Counted from the stretch's first letter, positions 26,176-35,389 are shown. The stretch is 64,000 bases of DNA from Oscillospiraceae bacterium (GCA_022800935.1 JAAWRH010000017.1:1-64000); one strand, 5' to 3'. Notes: generated from the sequence alone by a model not told the origin. Program-made: numbers and translations.

Positions 26176-26250
26176 GGTGGGTAATGGGATTCGAACCCAT
26201 GGTCTTCAGTGCCACAAACTGACGCGTTAACCAACTACGCCATACCCACC
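26176..26250 (-). tRNA. tRNA-His (anticodon GTG)
   Basis: The minus-strand cloverleaf has an eight-base acceptor stem that includes the tRNA-His-specific G-1:C73 pair, loop TTTGTGG with anticodon GTG, and GGTTCGAATCC in the T-arm. Confidence 0.94.
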
Positions 26251-26276
26251 AAATAAACGCAACGCCGGGAAAACAG

Positions 26277-26350
<74 letters not shown>

Positions 26351-26393
26351 ATTCATTTCCCAACCGGACAACTGTGGCTCCAGGGAAAAGTGG

Positions 26394-26464
26394 AGCGGGT
26401 GATGGGAATCGAACCCACACAACCAGCTTGGAAGGCTGGGATTCTACCACTGAACTACACCCGC
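26394..26464 (-). tRNA. tRNA-Gly (anticodon TCC)
   Basis: The minus-strand cloverleaf has acceptor GCGGGTG/CACCCGC, loop CTTCCAA giving TCC, GGTTCGATTCC in the T-arm and discriminator U, as usual for glycine tRNA. Confidence 0.94.
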
Positions 26465-26673
26465 ATATCGTTTTCCAAAATTTCCAGGGTTTATTTTATC
26501 ATAATCTGCCGGATTTGTCAAGCCTTTTCCCAAAATCCGTTTCCAGCGGAACGCCCTGGCTTTTTCGAGCTTTTTTATTATATCGGTATTAGAGCCTATT
26601 GTCAATAGCTTTGAAAAAAATTTCCCGATTTTGGGGCGGCCGGGGACCATGGCCCCCGACCCCTTGATTTTTT

Positions 26674-27768
26674 CTACACCAAAAAGGACGCCATCGCAAT
26701 CGCCAGTGCGGCCTCCACACAGGGCACCGCCCTGGGTATCACACAGGGATCGTGCCTGCCCTTGATTTCCAGGACGGCATCTGTTTTGTTGATGTAATCT
26801 ATGGTTTTCTGCGGCCTTGAGATGGACGGCGTCGGCTTGAAGGCGGCCTGTATGACGATTGGCATCCCGGAGGTAATCCCCCCTAAGATTCCGCCTGCAT
26901 GGTTGGTTTCGGTCCTGACCTCGCCGCGGTCCATATAGAAGGGGTCGTTGGCCTGAGAGCCGCGCATCTCCCCAAAGCCGAACCCCTCCCCGAAGGAAAT
27001 CCCCTTCACGGCGGGAATCCCGAAGACCAGGGAACTGACCACATTTTCAATTCCGCCGAACATGGGGTCCCCTATTCCGGCGGGCATCCCCACAATGGCG
27101 GCTTCCACCACCCCGCCGACGGAATCCTGCTCCAGCCTGGCTCTTTCCACAAGCTCCGCCATGCGGGCCCCGGCGGTCTCATCCAGCACCGGCATGGACC
27201 GCGCTGCGGCTGTCTCAAAATCCAGCCTGCTGACCATCACCGGATCAAAGGGCGTGTCCTCCATTCCGCCGATGGAGAGAACGTGCGCCCCCACCTCAAT
27301 CCCCTGGGCGGAGAGGAGCTGTTTGCAGATTCCTCCGGCAAACACCAGCGGCGCGGTGAGCCGTGCGGAAAAGTGTCCGCCTCCCCGGATATCGTTGTAC
27401 CCGCCGTACCGCAGATGGCCGGTGTAATCCCCGTGGCCGGGACGGGCCAGGGCTGCTGTCCGGGAGTAGTCGGCGGAATGGGTGTCGGTGTTGCGTATCA
27501 CCGCCGCGATGGGGGTGCCGCAGGCAATCAGGATGCCCTCCTCCCCGCCGGGCAGTGCGCCGGACAGTATCTCCGGCAGGTCGTCCTCTTTTCGCTTGGT
27601 GGAGGTTGCCGTCCGCCCAGGAGCGCGGCGCTCCATAAAGGCCCGCAGGGTGGGCAGATGGATTTTGGTTCCCCCTGGGATTCCATCCAGCACCACCCCG
27701 ATGCCGCCCCCGTGGGACTCCCCAAAGATGGAAAGATGCAGGTTCCGGTTATTCCACGCTGACGGCAT
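26674..27768 (-). CDS. aroC: Chorismate synthase
   Basis: AroC converts EPSP to chorismate with reduced FMN, the last shikimate step. The 364-residue protein shows the N-terminal GESHGGGIGVVLDG block, RPGHGDYTG, GGGHFSARLT and a C-terminal KGRHDPC region, all family signatures. It starts 20 bases inside the end of aroA, so translation is coupled. It is the last gene of the aroF-aroB-aroA-aroC operon. Confidence 0.96.
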   Translation of the reverse strand: MPSAWNNRNLHLSIFGESHGGGIGVVLDGIPGGTKIHLPTLRAFMERRAPGRTATSTKRKEDDLPEILSGALPGGEEGILIACGTPIAAVIRNTDTHSADYSRTAALARPGHGDYTGHLRYGGYNDIRGGGHFSARLTAPLVFAGGICKQLLSAQGIEVGAHVLSIGGMEDTPFDPVMVSRLDFETAAARSMPVLDETAGARMAELVERARLEQDSVGGVVEAAIVGMPAGIGDPMFGGIENVVSSLVFGIPAVKGISFGEGFGFGEMRGSQANDPFYMDRGEVRTETNHAGGILGGITSGMPIVIQAAFKPTPSISRPQKTIDYINKTDAVLEIKGRHDPCVIPRAVPCVEAALAIAMASFLV

Positions 27769-29017
27769 GGCAGTTACCCCCTAACTTTTGATAGTCCTCA
27801 AAAAAATTCGGATAGGACTTCCTCACCGCCTGGACCCCCTGGACCGTCACCGGCCCCGAAGCCCCCAGGGCGGCAATGGCCATGGACATGACGATCCGGT
27901 GGTCGTTGTACCCGCTCACCGTCCCGCCGTGGAGCGGGGCTCCTGTGACGAGGATGCTGTCCTCCCCCACCTGGGCCCTCCCGCCGAGGCGCCGCAGGCA
28001 GTCCGCCATGGCTGAAAGGCGGTCGCTTTCCTTCAGGCGAAGCCGCCCCACATGGTAAATCTCCGTCGTCCCCTCCGCATAGCTTGCCGCCACGCAGAGA
28101 ACCGGCACCAGGTCGGGTATCTCCTCCCCGTCAATGCGGATGGCCTTCAGCCTGCCAGGGGAAACGGTAACTCTCTCCCCCTGGCGCTCCACTTTGGCCC
28201 CGAACCGCTCCAGCAGCGGGATGATCTCCCGGTCCCCCTGGGCGGTGCGGGGGTTCAGACCGGTTACGGTGACGGGTTCTCTCCCCACTGCCCCGGCTGT
28301 CAGGAAAAACGCCCCATTGGAGCAGTCCCGTTCCACGCCATATCGCTCCTTTGCCTGATACCGCTGCCTGCCGGGGATGCTCCAGCCGCCGGGGATGTCC
28401 TCTATTTGGACGCCGAACGCCCGCATCATCTCCAGGGTCATCTCCACATAGGGGCGAGAGGCCAGGCGGGTGGTCAGCAGAATGCGGTTGTCCCCCTCCA
28501 GCAGCGGCGCGGCAAACAGCAGGCCGGTGAGGTATTGGGAGCTGATATCCCCCGCAATGGAGATATCCCCGCCGGTCATCCTGCCTGAAATGGAAAAGGG
28601 CATGGTGTTCTGATAGTCAAAGGCAATCCCGTGGGGGGTCATGGCCTCCACCAGCGGCGCAATGGGGCGGGAGGGGAGTTTCCCCTCCCCGGTGAAGGCA
28701 GCCTTGCAGCCCAGCGCCCCCGCAATGGGGATAAAAAACCTTAGAGTAGAGCCGCTTTCCCCGCAGGGGAGAACCGCCTGCCCGGAAGCCCTTCGTATCC
28801 CCTGTATTTTCACCCAGTCATTCCCCTTTTCCACCTGCGCGCCCAATGCCTGCACACAGTTCAGGGTTGCTTCAATATCCTGGGAAAAGGAGATATTTTC
28901 CAAAAGCGTTTCCCCCCTGGCAAGCGCTGCGCAGATCACCGCCCGATGGGAGGCGGATTTTGACGGCGGGGCCTCCACAGAACCTTTCAGCGCCGCCGGA
29001 CAGCAGACCATATCCAT
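27749..29017 (-). CDS. aroA: 3-phosphoshikimate 1-carboxyvinyltransferase (EPSP synthase)
   Basis: AroA joins shikimate-3-phosphate and phosphoenolpyruvate. The 422-residue product has the N-terminal PPSKSASHRAV loop, CGESGSTLRF (PEP site), an SSQYLTG motif and LKESDRL. Length is typical. Its ATG shares one base with the aroB stop (TAATG). No shikimate kinase (aroK) or dehydrogenase (aroE) lies in the operon, so these are elsewhere. Confidence 0.96.
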   Translation of the reverse strand: MDMVCCPAALKGSVEAPPSKSASHRAVICAALARGETLLENISFSQDIEATLNCVQALGAQVEKGNDWVKIQGIRRASGQAVLPCGESGSTLRFFIPIAGALGCKAAFTGEGKLPSRPIAPLVEAMTPHGIAFDYQNTMPFSISGRMTGGDISIAGDISSQYLTGLLFAAPLLEGDNRILLTTRLASRPYVEMTLEMMRAFGVQIEDIPGGWSIPGRQRYQAKERYGVERDCSNGAFFLTAGAVGREPVTVTGLNPRTAQGDREIIPLLERFGAKVERQGERVTVSPGRLKAIRIDGEEIPDLVPVLCVAASYAEGTTEIYHVGRLRLKESDRLSAMADCLRRLGGRAQVGEDSILVTGAPLHGGTVSGYNDHRIVMSMAIAALGASGPVTVQGVQAVRKSYPNFFEDYQKLGGNCHAVSVE

Positions 29018-30072
29018 TATTCAACCCCCTTTAGGGCAAATGGTTTAAAGTCGGAGGCTTTCATCGTGGATACATACCCCTCCCCTATCTTCCGGATAAG
29101 GATACAGCGGATTTCATCCCTGTCCCGCTTTTTGTCGCTCAGGCAGGCGTTTAGGGCGGTATCATAATCAATATCCAATTTATAGGGCATATTGTAGGCT
29201 TTCAGGGCCTCTTTTACGGCATGATATATTTCCATGCTTCCGATCCCCGCTTCTGCGGCGGCCTTGGTGATAACCGCCATACCGACGCCCACGCATTTCC
29301 CGTGGGTCAGCTGATAGTTCATGTGGTTTTCCACCGCGTGGCCCACCGTGTGTCCAAAGTTGAGCAGCATCCGCTCCCCCTTGTCCAGCTCGTCGTTTTC
29401 CACGACAGCGCGTTTGATATCAATACAGGTGGTGACAACCTCCAGCAGATGCTCTCTGCATCCGCCCTTTCTGAGAATCTCAAACAGATGGGCATCCTTA
29501 ATCATGCCGTACTTGATGGCCTCCCCTACGCCGTCTTTGAAGTTCTCATCGGGCAGGGTGGAGAGGGTGTCCAGGTCGCACAGCACCAAAACAGGCTGGT
29601 GGAACGCCCCCACAAGGTTTTTCCCATGGGGGGTATCCACGGCAGTCTTCCCGCCCACAGAGGAATCAATCTGCGCCAGGAAGGTGGTGGGAATCTGGAC
29701 AAAGTCGATTCCCCGCAGGTAGGTGGCCGCCGCGAACCCGGCCAGGTCCCCCACCACCCCGCCCCCCAGGGCGACAATGAGGTCAGAGCGGGTCAGCTCG
29801 TTTTGGGTGAGGAACTCGTAAACCTCCAGCAGGGTGGCATGGCATTTGGAGGCTTCCCCGTTGGGGAAGATATGGGCGCAGGTTTCCATCCCCGCCTGCT
29901 TCAGGGACCCTTCCACCTCTTTTAAATAATGGGACGCGACAATGTCATCGGTGATAATGGCGGCCTTTTTGCACCGGGAGATTTTACGGATATACTCCCC
30001 CGCCTGCCCCAGAAGCCCCCTGCCAATGAAAATATCATATGGGTGCGAGGTTTTTATGGTGATCTGGTTCAC
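29017..30072 (-). CDS. aroB: 3-dehydroquinate synthase
   Basis: AroB cyclises DAHP to 3-dehydroquinate using NAD+ and a divalent metal. The product has the conserved GGGVVGDLAGFAA and PTTFLAQIDSSVGGKT blocks, the EAIKYGMI helix and the zinc-site FGHTVGHAVE. I place the start at the GTG at 30072 (351 aa), because AAAAGGAGG lies 9 bases before it; the frame is open to a GTG at 30099 that would place this site inside the gene. Confidence 0.95.
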   Translation of the reverse strand: MNQITIKTSHPYDIFIGRGLLGQAGEYIRKISRCKKAAIITDDIVASHYLKEVEGSLKQAGMETCAHIFPNGEASKCHATLLEVYEFLTQNELTRSDLIVALGGGVVGDLAGFAAATYLRGIDFVQIPTTFLAQIDSSVGGKTAVDTPHGKNLVGAFHQPVLVLCDLDTLSTLPDENFKDGVGEAIKYGMIKDAHLFEILRKGGCREHLLEVVTTCIDIKRAVVENDELDKGERMLLNFGHTVGHAVENHMNYQLTHGKCVGVGMAVITKAAAEAGIGSMEIYHAVKEALKAYNMPYKLDIDYDTALNACLSDKKRDRDEIRCILIRKIGEGYVSTMKASDFKPFALKGVE

Positions 30073-30099
30073 GGTCTGCTGCCTCCTTTTACTCTGCAC

Positions 30100-31116
30100 T
30101 TAACCGATTGTCTTCCCCTCAAATTCCGCCAGCCTTTTCAGCTTTTTCATTACAGTGTCAAATTCGGAGGGACGCAGGGACTGCGCACCGTCGGACAGGG
30201 CCTTGGGCGGGTTGTTGTGGACCTCTATCATCACGCCATCCGCACCGGCGGCAATGGCCGCCTTGGAGAGGGGCTCCACCAGCCAGGGAATCCCTGCCGC
30301 GTGGCTGGGATCCACCACCACCGGCAGATGGCTCAGGTTCTTCAGCAGCGGCACCGCGGAGATATCCAGGGTGTTCCTGGTCTGGGTCTCAAAGGTGCGG
30401 ATGCCCCGCTCGCAGAGGATGACGTTTTCATTGCCCCCTGCCATGATGTATTCGGCGCTCATCAGGAATTCCTCTATGGTGTTGGCCAGGCCCCGCTTGA
30501 GCAGAATGGGCTTGTCAGTCTTCCCCAGCTCCTTGAGCATCTCAAAATTCTGCATATTCCGGGCCCCCACCTGGATGATGTCCACATCCTCAAACAGGGG
30601 CAGGTGGTTGATGTTCATAATCTCGGTGACGATGGGCATACCGGTGGCCCTTTTGGCCTTCAGCAGAAGCTCCAGACCGTCCTGTCCCAGCCCCTGGAAG
30701 GAATAGGGAGAGGTTCTGGGCTTAAAGGCCCCTCCCCGGAGCAGGGTTGCGCCGGATTCCTTGACCCTTTGGGCCACCTCGATAATCTGCTCCTCGGTTT
30801 CCACCGAACAGGGGCCGGCAATCACCTGAAGAGCGGAGCCGCCGAATTTCCGCCCGGCGGCGTCAACAACCGTATCCAGGGGATGAAATTTCCGGTTGGC
30901 CCGCTTGTAGGGCTCCTGAATGCGCTTGACATTCTCAATGTGGGGATTGGAATTGACCCGGTTGATATCCAGGGCAGAGGTATCCCCCACCAGCCCCAGG
31001 ATGGTGGTATGTTCGCCGTAGATGGGGTTGACCTCAATTTTCCCCAGTTCCTTCAGCCATTGAATGATTTCCTGGGTCTGCTCCCTGGTGGTATTGCGTT
31101 TTAAGATGACTACCAT
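30100..31116 (-). CDS. aroF: 3-deoxy-7-phosphoheptulonate (DAHP) synthase
   Basis: The 338-residue product is a type I-beta DAHP synthase, which condenses PEP and erythrose-4-phosphate as the first shikimate step. Residues 1-70 form the ferredoxin-like/ACT-type regulatory domain; the catalytic barrel shows AGPCSVE, RGGAFKPRTSP, the metal Cys/His region and VDPSHAAG. AGGAGGAAAG precedes the ATG at 31116. It is the first gene of the operon and is preceded by the leader peptide and terminator at 31180-31412, so it should be attenuation-controlled by Phe or Tyr supply as well as by allosteric feedback. Confidence 0.95.
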   Translation of the reverse strand: MVVILKRNTTREQTQEIIQWLKELGKIEVNPIYGEHTTILGLVGDTSALDINRVNSNPHIENVKRIQEPYKRANRKFHPLDTVVDAAGRKFGGSALQVIAGPCSVETEEQIIEVAQRVKESGATLLRGGAFKPRTSPYSFQGLGQDGLELLLKAKRATGMPIVTEIMNINHLPLFEDVDIIQVGARNMQNFEMLKELGKTDKPILLKRGLANTIEEFLMSAEYIMAGGNENVILCERGIRTFETQTRNTLDISAVPLLKNLSHLPVVVDPSHAAGIPWLVEPLSKAAIAAGADGVMIEVHNNPPKALSDGAQSLRPSEFDTVMKKLKRLAEFEGKTIG

Positions 31117-31131
31117 ATTTCTTTCCTCCTG

Positions 31132-31157
31132 TTTTTTCCGCACCGGCAGCGGAAAAA
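31132..31157 (-). other. Second hairpin just before the aroF ribosome binding site
   Basis: TTTTTCCGC (31133-31141) and GCGGAAAAA (31149-31157) pair perfectly across seven bases. It lies within 10 bases of the aroF AGGAGG site and could modulate initiation. Confidence 0.55.
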
Positions 31158-31170
31158 CGCATTTTCCGTT

Positions 31171-31213
31171 TGACAAACAAAAACCTGCGCCTTTCCGTCA
31201 AAAGCGCAGGTTT
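31171..31213 (-). terminator. Attenuator (rho-independent terminator) upstream of aroF
   Basis: On the minus strand AAACCTGCGC (31213-31204) pairs with GCGCAGGTTT (31190-31181), followed by TTGTTTG. It lies between the leader-peptide stop (31287) and the aroF start (31116), which is the layout of transcription attenuation. Confidence 0.85.
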
Positions 31214-31286
31214 GATTTTTACGGATTCTGATATAAGCTGTCACGGGAAAACCCCTTTCAAAATGACAAGCCCTCCAGACAAAATC

Positions 31287-31412
31287 TCACGGCGTCAATC
31301 GCGCAGCGCTGCTTTTGGCGTTTGATTCAGGATTTACACAGCAAGCATAGCCCGCGCCATAATAGCTCAGGCTGGCAAAGCTGCTAAATCGAGAGGTAAA
31401 CGCCTTTTTCAT
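31287..31412 (-). CDS. Phe/Tyr-rich leader peptide of the aro operon
   Basis: A 41-codon ORF with a good AAAGGATG site. Within its first 22 codons it holds Phe5, Phe9, Phe12 and Tyr17, Tyr18, Tyr22 (FTSRFSSF, then SYYGAGYACC) and no Trp. Ribosome stalling at these codons when Phe or Tyr is scarce would favour readthrough of the downstream terminator into aroF. It is too short for usual gene finders. The conserved-looking part is the N-terminal half; the tail is probably unconstrained. An alternative, an unrelated small secreted peptide, is less likely because of the position and the terminator. Confidence 0.75.
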   Translation of the reverse strand: MKKAFTSRFSSFASLSYYGAGYACCVNPESNAKSSAARLTP

Positions 31413-31486
31413 GGAGCCGCATCCTTTCTGTCGAGAATTCGATTTAAATATAATCCAAAAAGCGGGATTTGTCAAGCCCCCAAAAA

Positions 31487-32680
31487 TCAAAACGGCCTTT
31501 CGGGAAGCTCCTTCGCTGCCTGCACAATCTGCCCGCAGGCCTTCTCCAGCACCGACCAGGGGCTGCCCAGGTTCATCCGCTCAAAGCCCGTGCCCTCCGG
31601 GCCGAACATGGCGCCGTCGTCCATCCACACCTTGGCCCGCTCCAGCATAAAGCTGTCAACCTTCTCCGGCTCCACCGCCAGCTCCCGGCAATCCATCCAC
31701 AGCAGATAGGTGCCCTCCGGCGCCACTACCTTAATTTGGGGGAATTCCCGCTCAAAGTACTCGGTGGTCTTCCGGACGTTCTCCTGGATATACTCCTTGA
31801 CCTCCTCCAGCCAAGTTTCCCCGCACTCATAGGCCGCCTGACAGGCTGTCAAACCAAAGATAGCCGGTTCCCCGCAGTGCCACGAGGAGAGCACCCCCTT
31901 AAACTTCTCCCGAATCTCCGGGTTGGGGATAAAGATGTTGGAGGTTTTCATACCCGCCAGATTGAAGGTCTTGCTGGGGGCGGTGCAGGTGATGGAGATA
32001 TCCCGCATTTCCTCGCTGACCGTCGCAAAGGGGGTATGTACAAAGCCCTTCCAGACAAAATCGCAGTGGATTTCATCCGAAACCACATACACATTGTGTT
32101 TCAGGCAGATTTCTCCCATGCGGGCAAGCTCCGCTTTGGTCCAGACCCGTCCCACAGGGTTGTGGGGGCTGCAAAGGATAAACAGCTTCACTTTTTCCTC
32201 CACAATCTTCTTTTCAAACTCGTCAAAGTCGATGGTATAGCGCCTGCCGTCAAAGAGCAGGGAGCTTCTCACGGTTCTGCGCTCCGCCGCCTCTATGGAA
32301 CGGGCAAAGGGATAGTAGACAGGGCTTTGAATCAGCACCGCGTCCCCCTTCTCGGTCAGCGCGGAGATGGCGGCGCTGACGGCGTACACCACCCCCGGAG
32401 TGCGCACCATCCATTCCGATTCTGTCTTCCACCCAAAGCGCCTTTCAAACCATCCCTGAACGGCGTTCAGGTATTCGCCGCTGACTCTGGTATAGCCGAA
32501 GATGCCGTGCTCGCATCTTTCACGGATGCGGTCAATCACCTCATCGGGAGAGCGGAAGTCCATATCGGCAACCCAAAGGGGAACCATATCAGGCGTTTTG
32601 CCTTTAGACTCGTCAAAGGTGTGCTTGATGCTGTTGGTATTTGTTCTGTCGATTATCTGGTCAAAATGATAATGTCCCAT
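31487..32680 (-). CDS. PatB/MalY-type pyridoxal-phosphate C-S lyase/aminotransferase
   Basis: A 397-residue fold-type I PLP enzyme. ADMDF near residue 39 and the PLP-lysine motif SKTFNLAG are typical of the MalY/PatB group of cystathionine beta-lyases that cleave cystathionine or cysteine conjugates to pyruvate, ammonia and a thiol. SPHNPVGR and DEIHCDF complete the family pattern. GGAGG lies before the ATG. It is transcribed alone between the aro leader and an AraC regulator; a role in methionine biosynthesis or thiol metabolism is plausible. Confidence 0.88.
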   Translation of the reverse strand: MGHYHFDQIIDRTNTNSIKHTFDESKGKTPDMVPLWVADMDFRSPDEVIDRIRERCEHGIFGYTRVSGEYLNAVQGWFERRFGWKTESEWMVRTPGVVYAVSAAISALTEKGDAVLIQSPVYYPFARSIEAAERRTVRSSLLFDGRRYTIDFDEFEKKIVEEKVKLFILCSPHNPVGRVWTKAELARMGEICLKHNVYVVSDEIHCDFVWKGFVHTPFATVSEEMRDISITCTAPSKTFNLAGMKTSNIFIPNPEIREKFKGVLSSWHCGEPAIFGLTACQAAYECGETWLEEVKEYIQENVRKTTEYFEREFPQIKVVAPEGTYLLWMDCRELAVEPEKVDSFMLERAKVWMDDGAMFGPEGTGFERMNLGSPWSVLEKACGQIVQAAKELPERPF

Positions 32681-32951
32681 CTCTTTGGGCCTCCTAATCT
32701 TTCCCGGTTGGGAACTTTTTTAATGTCTGATGCCTGGTTTTATGAAGAAAGGAGCTATGATATGTCTCCTATAAAATCCAAGCTTTTTTCTATTATACCA
32801 TAATTCGACCAGAATGGAATGGCGTTTTTGCAGGATTTTTATGTTTTACTGTTTCATCAAAGCCGCCGTCTCCCCTTTTCACGAAAAACAGAAGGAGCGA
32901 ACCCCGCCCCTTCTGTTTACGCGTCAAGCGCCGTTTGCTGTTTTTAGCCGC

Positions 32952-33791
32952 TCAGCTTGCCCGCTCCTTCCGAATGCGGGAGGGCAGCTGGCCGGAATAT
33001 TTTTTGTATACCTTGCAGAAATACTGCTGGTTGTGGAATCCGGAAAGCTCCGCCGCCTCCCGGATGCTGCGCTTTTCATAGGCAATCCGCTGGTACGCCT
33101 TCTGGCAGCGGATGATATTCAGATGTTCCACCGCCGTCTTTCCGGTAATTTCCCGGAAAGTACGGCAAAAATAAAATTTGCTGAACCCGATGTGGGCGCA
33201 GATGGAGTCCACTGTAATTTCCTCCATGTAGTGCTCCTCCATATAGGAAATTGCCTCCATAACCATCTGTACCTTGCGCCCTCCGGCGCTGCGCTCGCTC
33301 TCCTCCCAAAGGTGGCGGCGGATCAAACAGGCGATGAGCTGGGTCGCCAGCCCGCAGATAGTCGCGCTGCGGCCCGGATTGATATCGTCCGCCTCCGAAA
33401 TCAGGCTTTCCGCCAATCCCTTTACCTGGGCATCATCCTGGACGCACAGGGCGAACTGCTTCCCCTCCGGGATATCAAACCATCCCTGCCGCAAAAAATC
33501 CATGGGAATCAAAGCGCTGCCGTAGGAGGCATAATCGGAGCGGATGTCCAGATAATGGGCCTCTTCCGGGTAGATAACCCACAGGTCCCCCGCTTTTCCC
33601 TCCGCCTCCTTCAGGCCGCAAACGAGCCTGACCTCCCCGGAGAAGATGTAAATCAGCTCTAGCTCCTGGTGCCAGTGCATCTCCGTGTGAAACATGTTTT
33701 CCCGCAAGGCCTCTATCCGCCTTACCTGAATGGGGCAGTCCGCAACGGAAACCGGTGTCTGTGCGTAAAACGCCTTTTCCTGTTTTTTCAT
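32952..33791 (-). CDS. AraC-family transcriptional regulator with cupin sensor
   Basis: A 279-residue regulator. Residues about 20-110 form an N-terminal cupin (HTEMHWHQELELIYIFSGE), the small-molecule sensor, and residues 175-275 form the double AraC helix-turn-helix (VDSICAHIGFSKFYFCRTF, then GFHNQQYFCKVYKK). Such proteins usually activate a sugar or catabolic operon. The adjacent gene is the PatB-type lyase on the same strand 270 bases downstream, which could be its target, but no sugar genes flank it. GGGAGGT precedes the ATG. Confidence 0.85.
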   Translation of the reverse strand: MKKQEKAFYAQTPVSVADCPIQVRRIEALRENMFHTEMHWHQELELIYIFSGEVRLVCGLKEAEGKAGDLWVIYPEEAHYLDIRSDYASYGSALIPMDFLRQGWFDIPEGKQFALCVQDDAQVKGLAESLISEADDINPGRSATICGLATQLIACLIRRHLWEESERSAGGRKVQMVMEAISYMEEHYMEEITVDSICAHIGFSKFYFCRTFREITGKTAVEHLNIIRCQKAYQRIAYEKRSIREAAELSGFHNQQYFCKVYKKYSGQLPSRIRKERAS

Positions 33792-34422
33792 TGGCTATAC
33801 CTCCCATACCGCCAGTTTCATTTCGTTTTCCCCGCCTTTGCCGGGGGATTCCCCGTTCCCGTAAATCCACGGGCTCTGCTTCTCCGCCTGAATTAGACGG
33901 GACTTATTGAGCAAAGGTAACTATTGTGGCCTGCTTTTTTTATGGATATCCAACAAGAAAATGCATAAAAATCACATTAAACCCAGAATGTGTTTCATCC
34001 TTCCGAGATGATTTTTACCCACCGCATATTGAATATAAGTATAAAAACCACCCTACAGGAAAACAGGAGCGACGCGGAACCGGCATGGGCCCGCGTTACC
34101 ACAAAATTGTATATAACTCTAATCTTTTAAATGGTTTCCGTTGACTATAACGTTATTCTATCACATTATTTTCCAAAATGCAATAACTATTTTAAGAGTA
34201 ATATGAATTTTTTATCAGTTTTTGACCTTTACTTTACATCAAAATTATTCCTGAAATTACCAAACAGATTGCATTGGTATAATATTAACAAAAATCACTT
34301 TATTTGTTTGTGTGCTTTTCAAGGAGGGACACCAATAAGATATTCGATTACCGGCTTTGCCGAATTGATTTTACAGTCCTTTCAGTGTATAATAGTATGG
34401 AAACACAATGCTTGGAGGATTG
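33792..34422. other. AT-rich intergenic region
   Basis: No convincing gene. Base composition drops sharply compared with neighbours from about 33900 on. A strong AAGGAGGG at 34319-34326 has no start codon at the right distance. The only clear signal is the promoter before 34423. Confidence 0.5.
34365..34393 (+). promoter_or_regulatory. Promoter of the DUF3990-like pair
   Basis: TTGATT (34365-34370), a 17-base spacer and TATAAT (34388-34393) lie 30 bases before the start codon. Confidence 0.65.
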
Positions 34423-34896
34423 ATGGATAGAATGATTTTATATCACGGAAGCAAAGCAATTGTCGAATCACCCGAAATCCGGATTCAAAAATACAATAAA
34501 GACTTTTATTTTGGATTTTACTGCACATTATTCCCTGAACAGGCAATCCGCTGGGCTGTGCGCTTTAACGGAACCGGCTATTTGAACGAATATGTTTATA
34601 CGCCTGACAGCCGCCTGAAGGTAAAATCCTTCCCTGAAATGTCAGAGGAATGGCTGGATTTTATCGTGTCCTGCCGGTCAGGAATCCCCCATCCATATGA
34701 TATTGTGGAAGGTCCCATGGCAAACGATACCATATTTAACTATATTCAAAACTTCGCCGACGGTAAAATCAGCAGAGCGGCTTTTTGGGAGCTTGCTAAA
34801 TTTAAGAGGCCAACCCATCAGATTAGTTTCCATACGGCGCGGGCTTTAACGACTTTATCTTTTGTGAAGGGAAGTGTGGTTCAAAATGAAAAATAA
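34423..34896 (+). CDS. DUF3990-type (ADP-ribosyltransferase-fold-like) protein
   Basis: A 157-residue protein starting with MDRMILYHGSKAIVE, then KDFYFGFYCTLFPEQAIRWA, the pattern of DUF3990 (PF13151), a family related to ADP-ribosyltransferase toxins (YHGS and FYxT motifs line the NAD pocket). The catalytic Glu could not be assigned. Cytoplasmic, no export signal. GGAGGA precedes the ATG. It overlaps the next gene by 11 bases. The AT-rich setting suggests horizontal gain. It may be the effector half of a toxin-antitoxin-like or phage-defence pair. Confidence 0.65.
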   Translation: MDRMILYHGSKAIVESPEIRIQKYNKDFYFGFYCTLFPEQAIRWAVRFNGTGYLNEYVYTPDSRLKVKSFPEMSEEWLDFIVSCRSGIPHPYDIVEGPMANDTIFNYIQNFADGKISRAAFWELAKFKRPTHQISFHTARALTTLSFVKGSVVQNEK

Positions 34897-35329
34897 CAGC
34901 GACTTATTTTATACATGCAGTCTGATCGAATTTATCGGGCGGGAGCAGAAGTTGAAGCGCTCTGAGGTTGTCCGCTATATGGGTGCCGGAGTGATCGGAC
35001 GCATCTACAGCTATGCGGATGTCTTCCACTGCGAACCCATTGCAAAGACAGCGGACGACTTCATCACTGACCTGAACATCCCCAAAGGCACCTTCGACAA
35101 CGTGGCCGCCTGCCGCTACAATATACCGGACTACTGGACCATCGGAGAGGTATACGAGCGGCTGATTGAGGACGTCTGCGGCGACGGTGCGGAAAATATC
35201 ATCGACCGGCTGACGGAGGTCTACACCTCTTGGATAGATGACGCTATTTCCGACTACAACACGGATTTCTATTATCAGTCGCGGGAATATATCTTCGTAT
35301 GCTATCAGGAGGGCGCGGTCTGTGCATAA
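34886..35329 (+). CDS. DUF3791-like protein paired with the DUF3990 gene
   Basis: A 147-residue protein whose first 70 residues (LFYTCSLIEFIGREQ, then VFHCEPIAKTADDF) follow the DUF3791 pattern, a small domain that commonly lies next to DUF3990. The C-terminal half (TIGEVYERLIEDV onwards) is an additional helical domain not in most members. Its base composition is higher in G+C than its partner, which hints at a mosaic origin. The ATG at 34886 is chosen over a GTG at 34874. It is likely the partner or immunity component, but which member is toxic is not shown by sequence. Confidence 0.55.
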   Translation: MKNNSDLFYTCSLIEFIGREQKLKRSEVVRYMGAGVIGRIYSYADVFHCEPIAKTADDFITDLNIPKGTFDNVAACRYNIPDYWTIGEVYERLIEDVCGDGAENIIDRLTEVYTSWIDDAISDYNTDFYYQSREYIFVCYQEGAVCA

Positions 35330-35389
35330 GCCTGTGCAGATGCGCTGTCTCTCATCAGTTCAATGTTTTCCATTTTTTTCAAAAAATAT

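Noticed and set aside
31180-31286. T-box riboswitch before aroF
   Set aside because: No T-box consensus or specifier loop was found; the leader peptide explains the terminator better.
34131-34430. 99-residue AT-rich plus-strand frame before the DUF3990 gene
   Set aside because: No ribosome binding site at its start, no motif, and the promoter of the next gene lies inside it.
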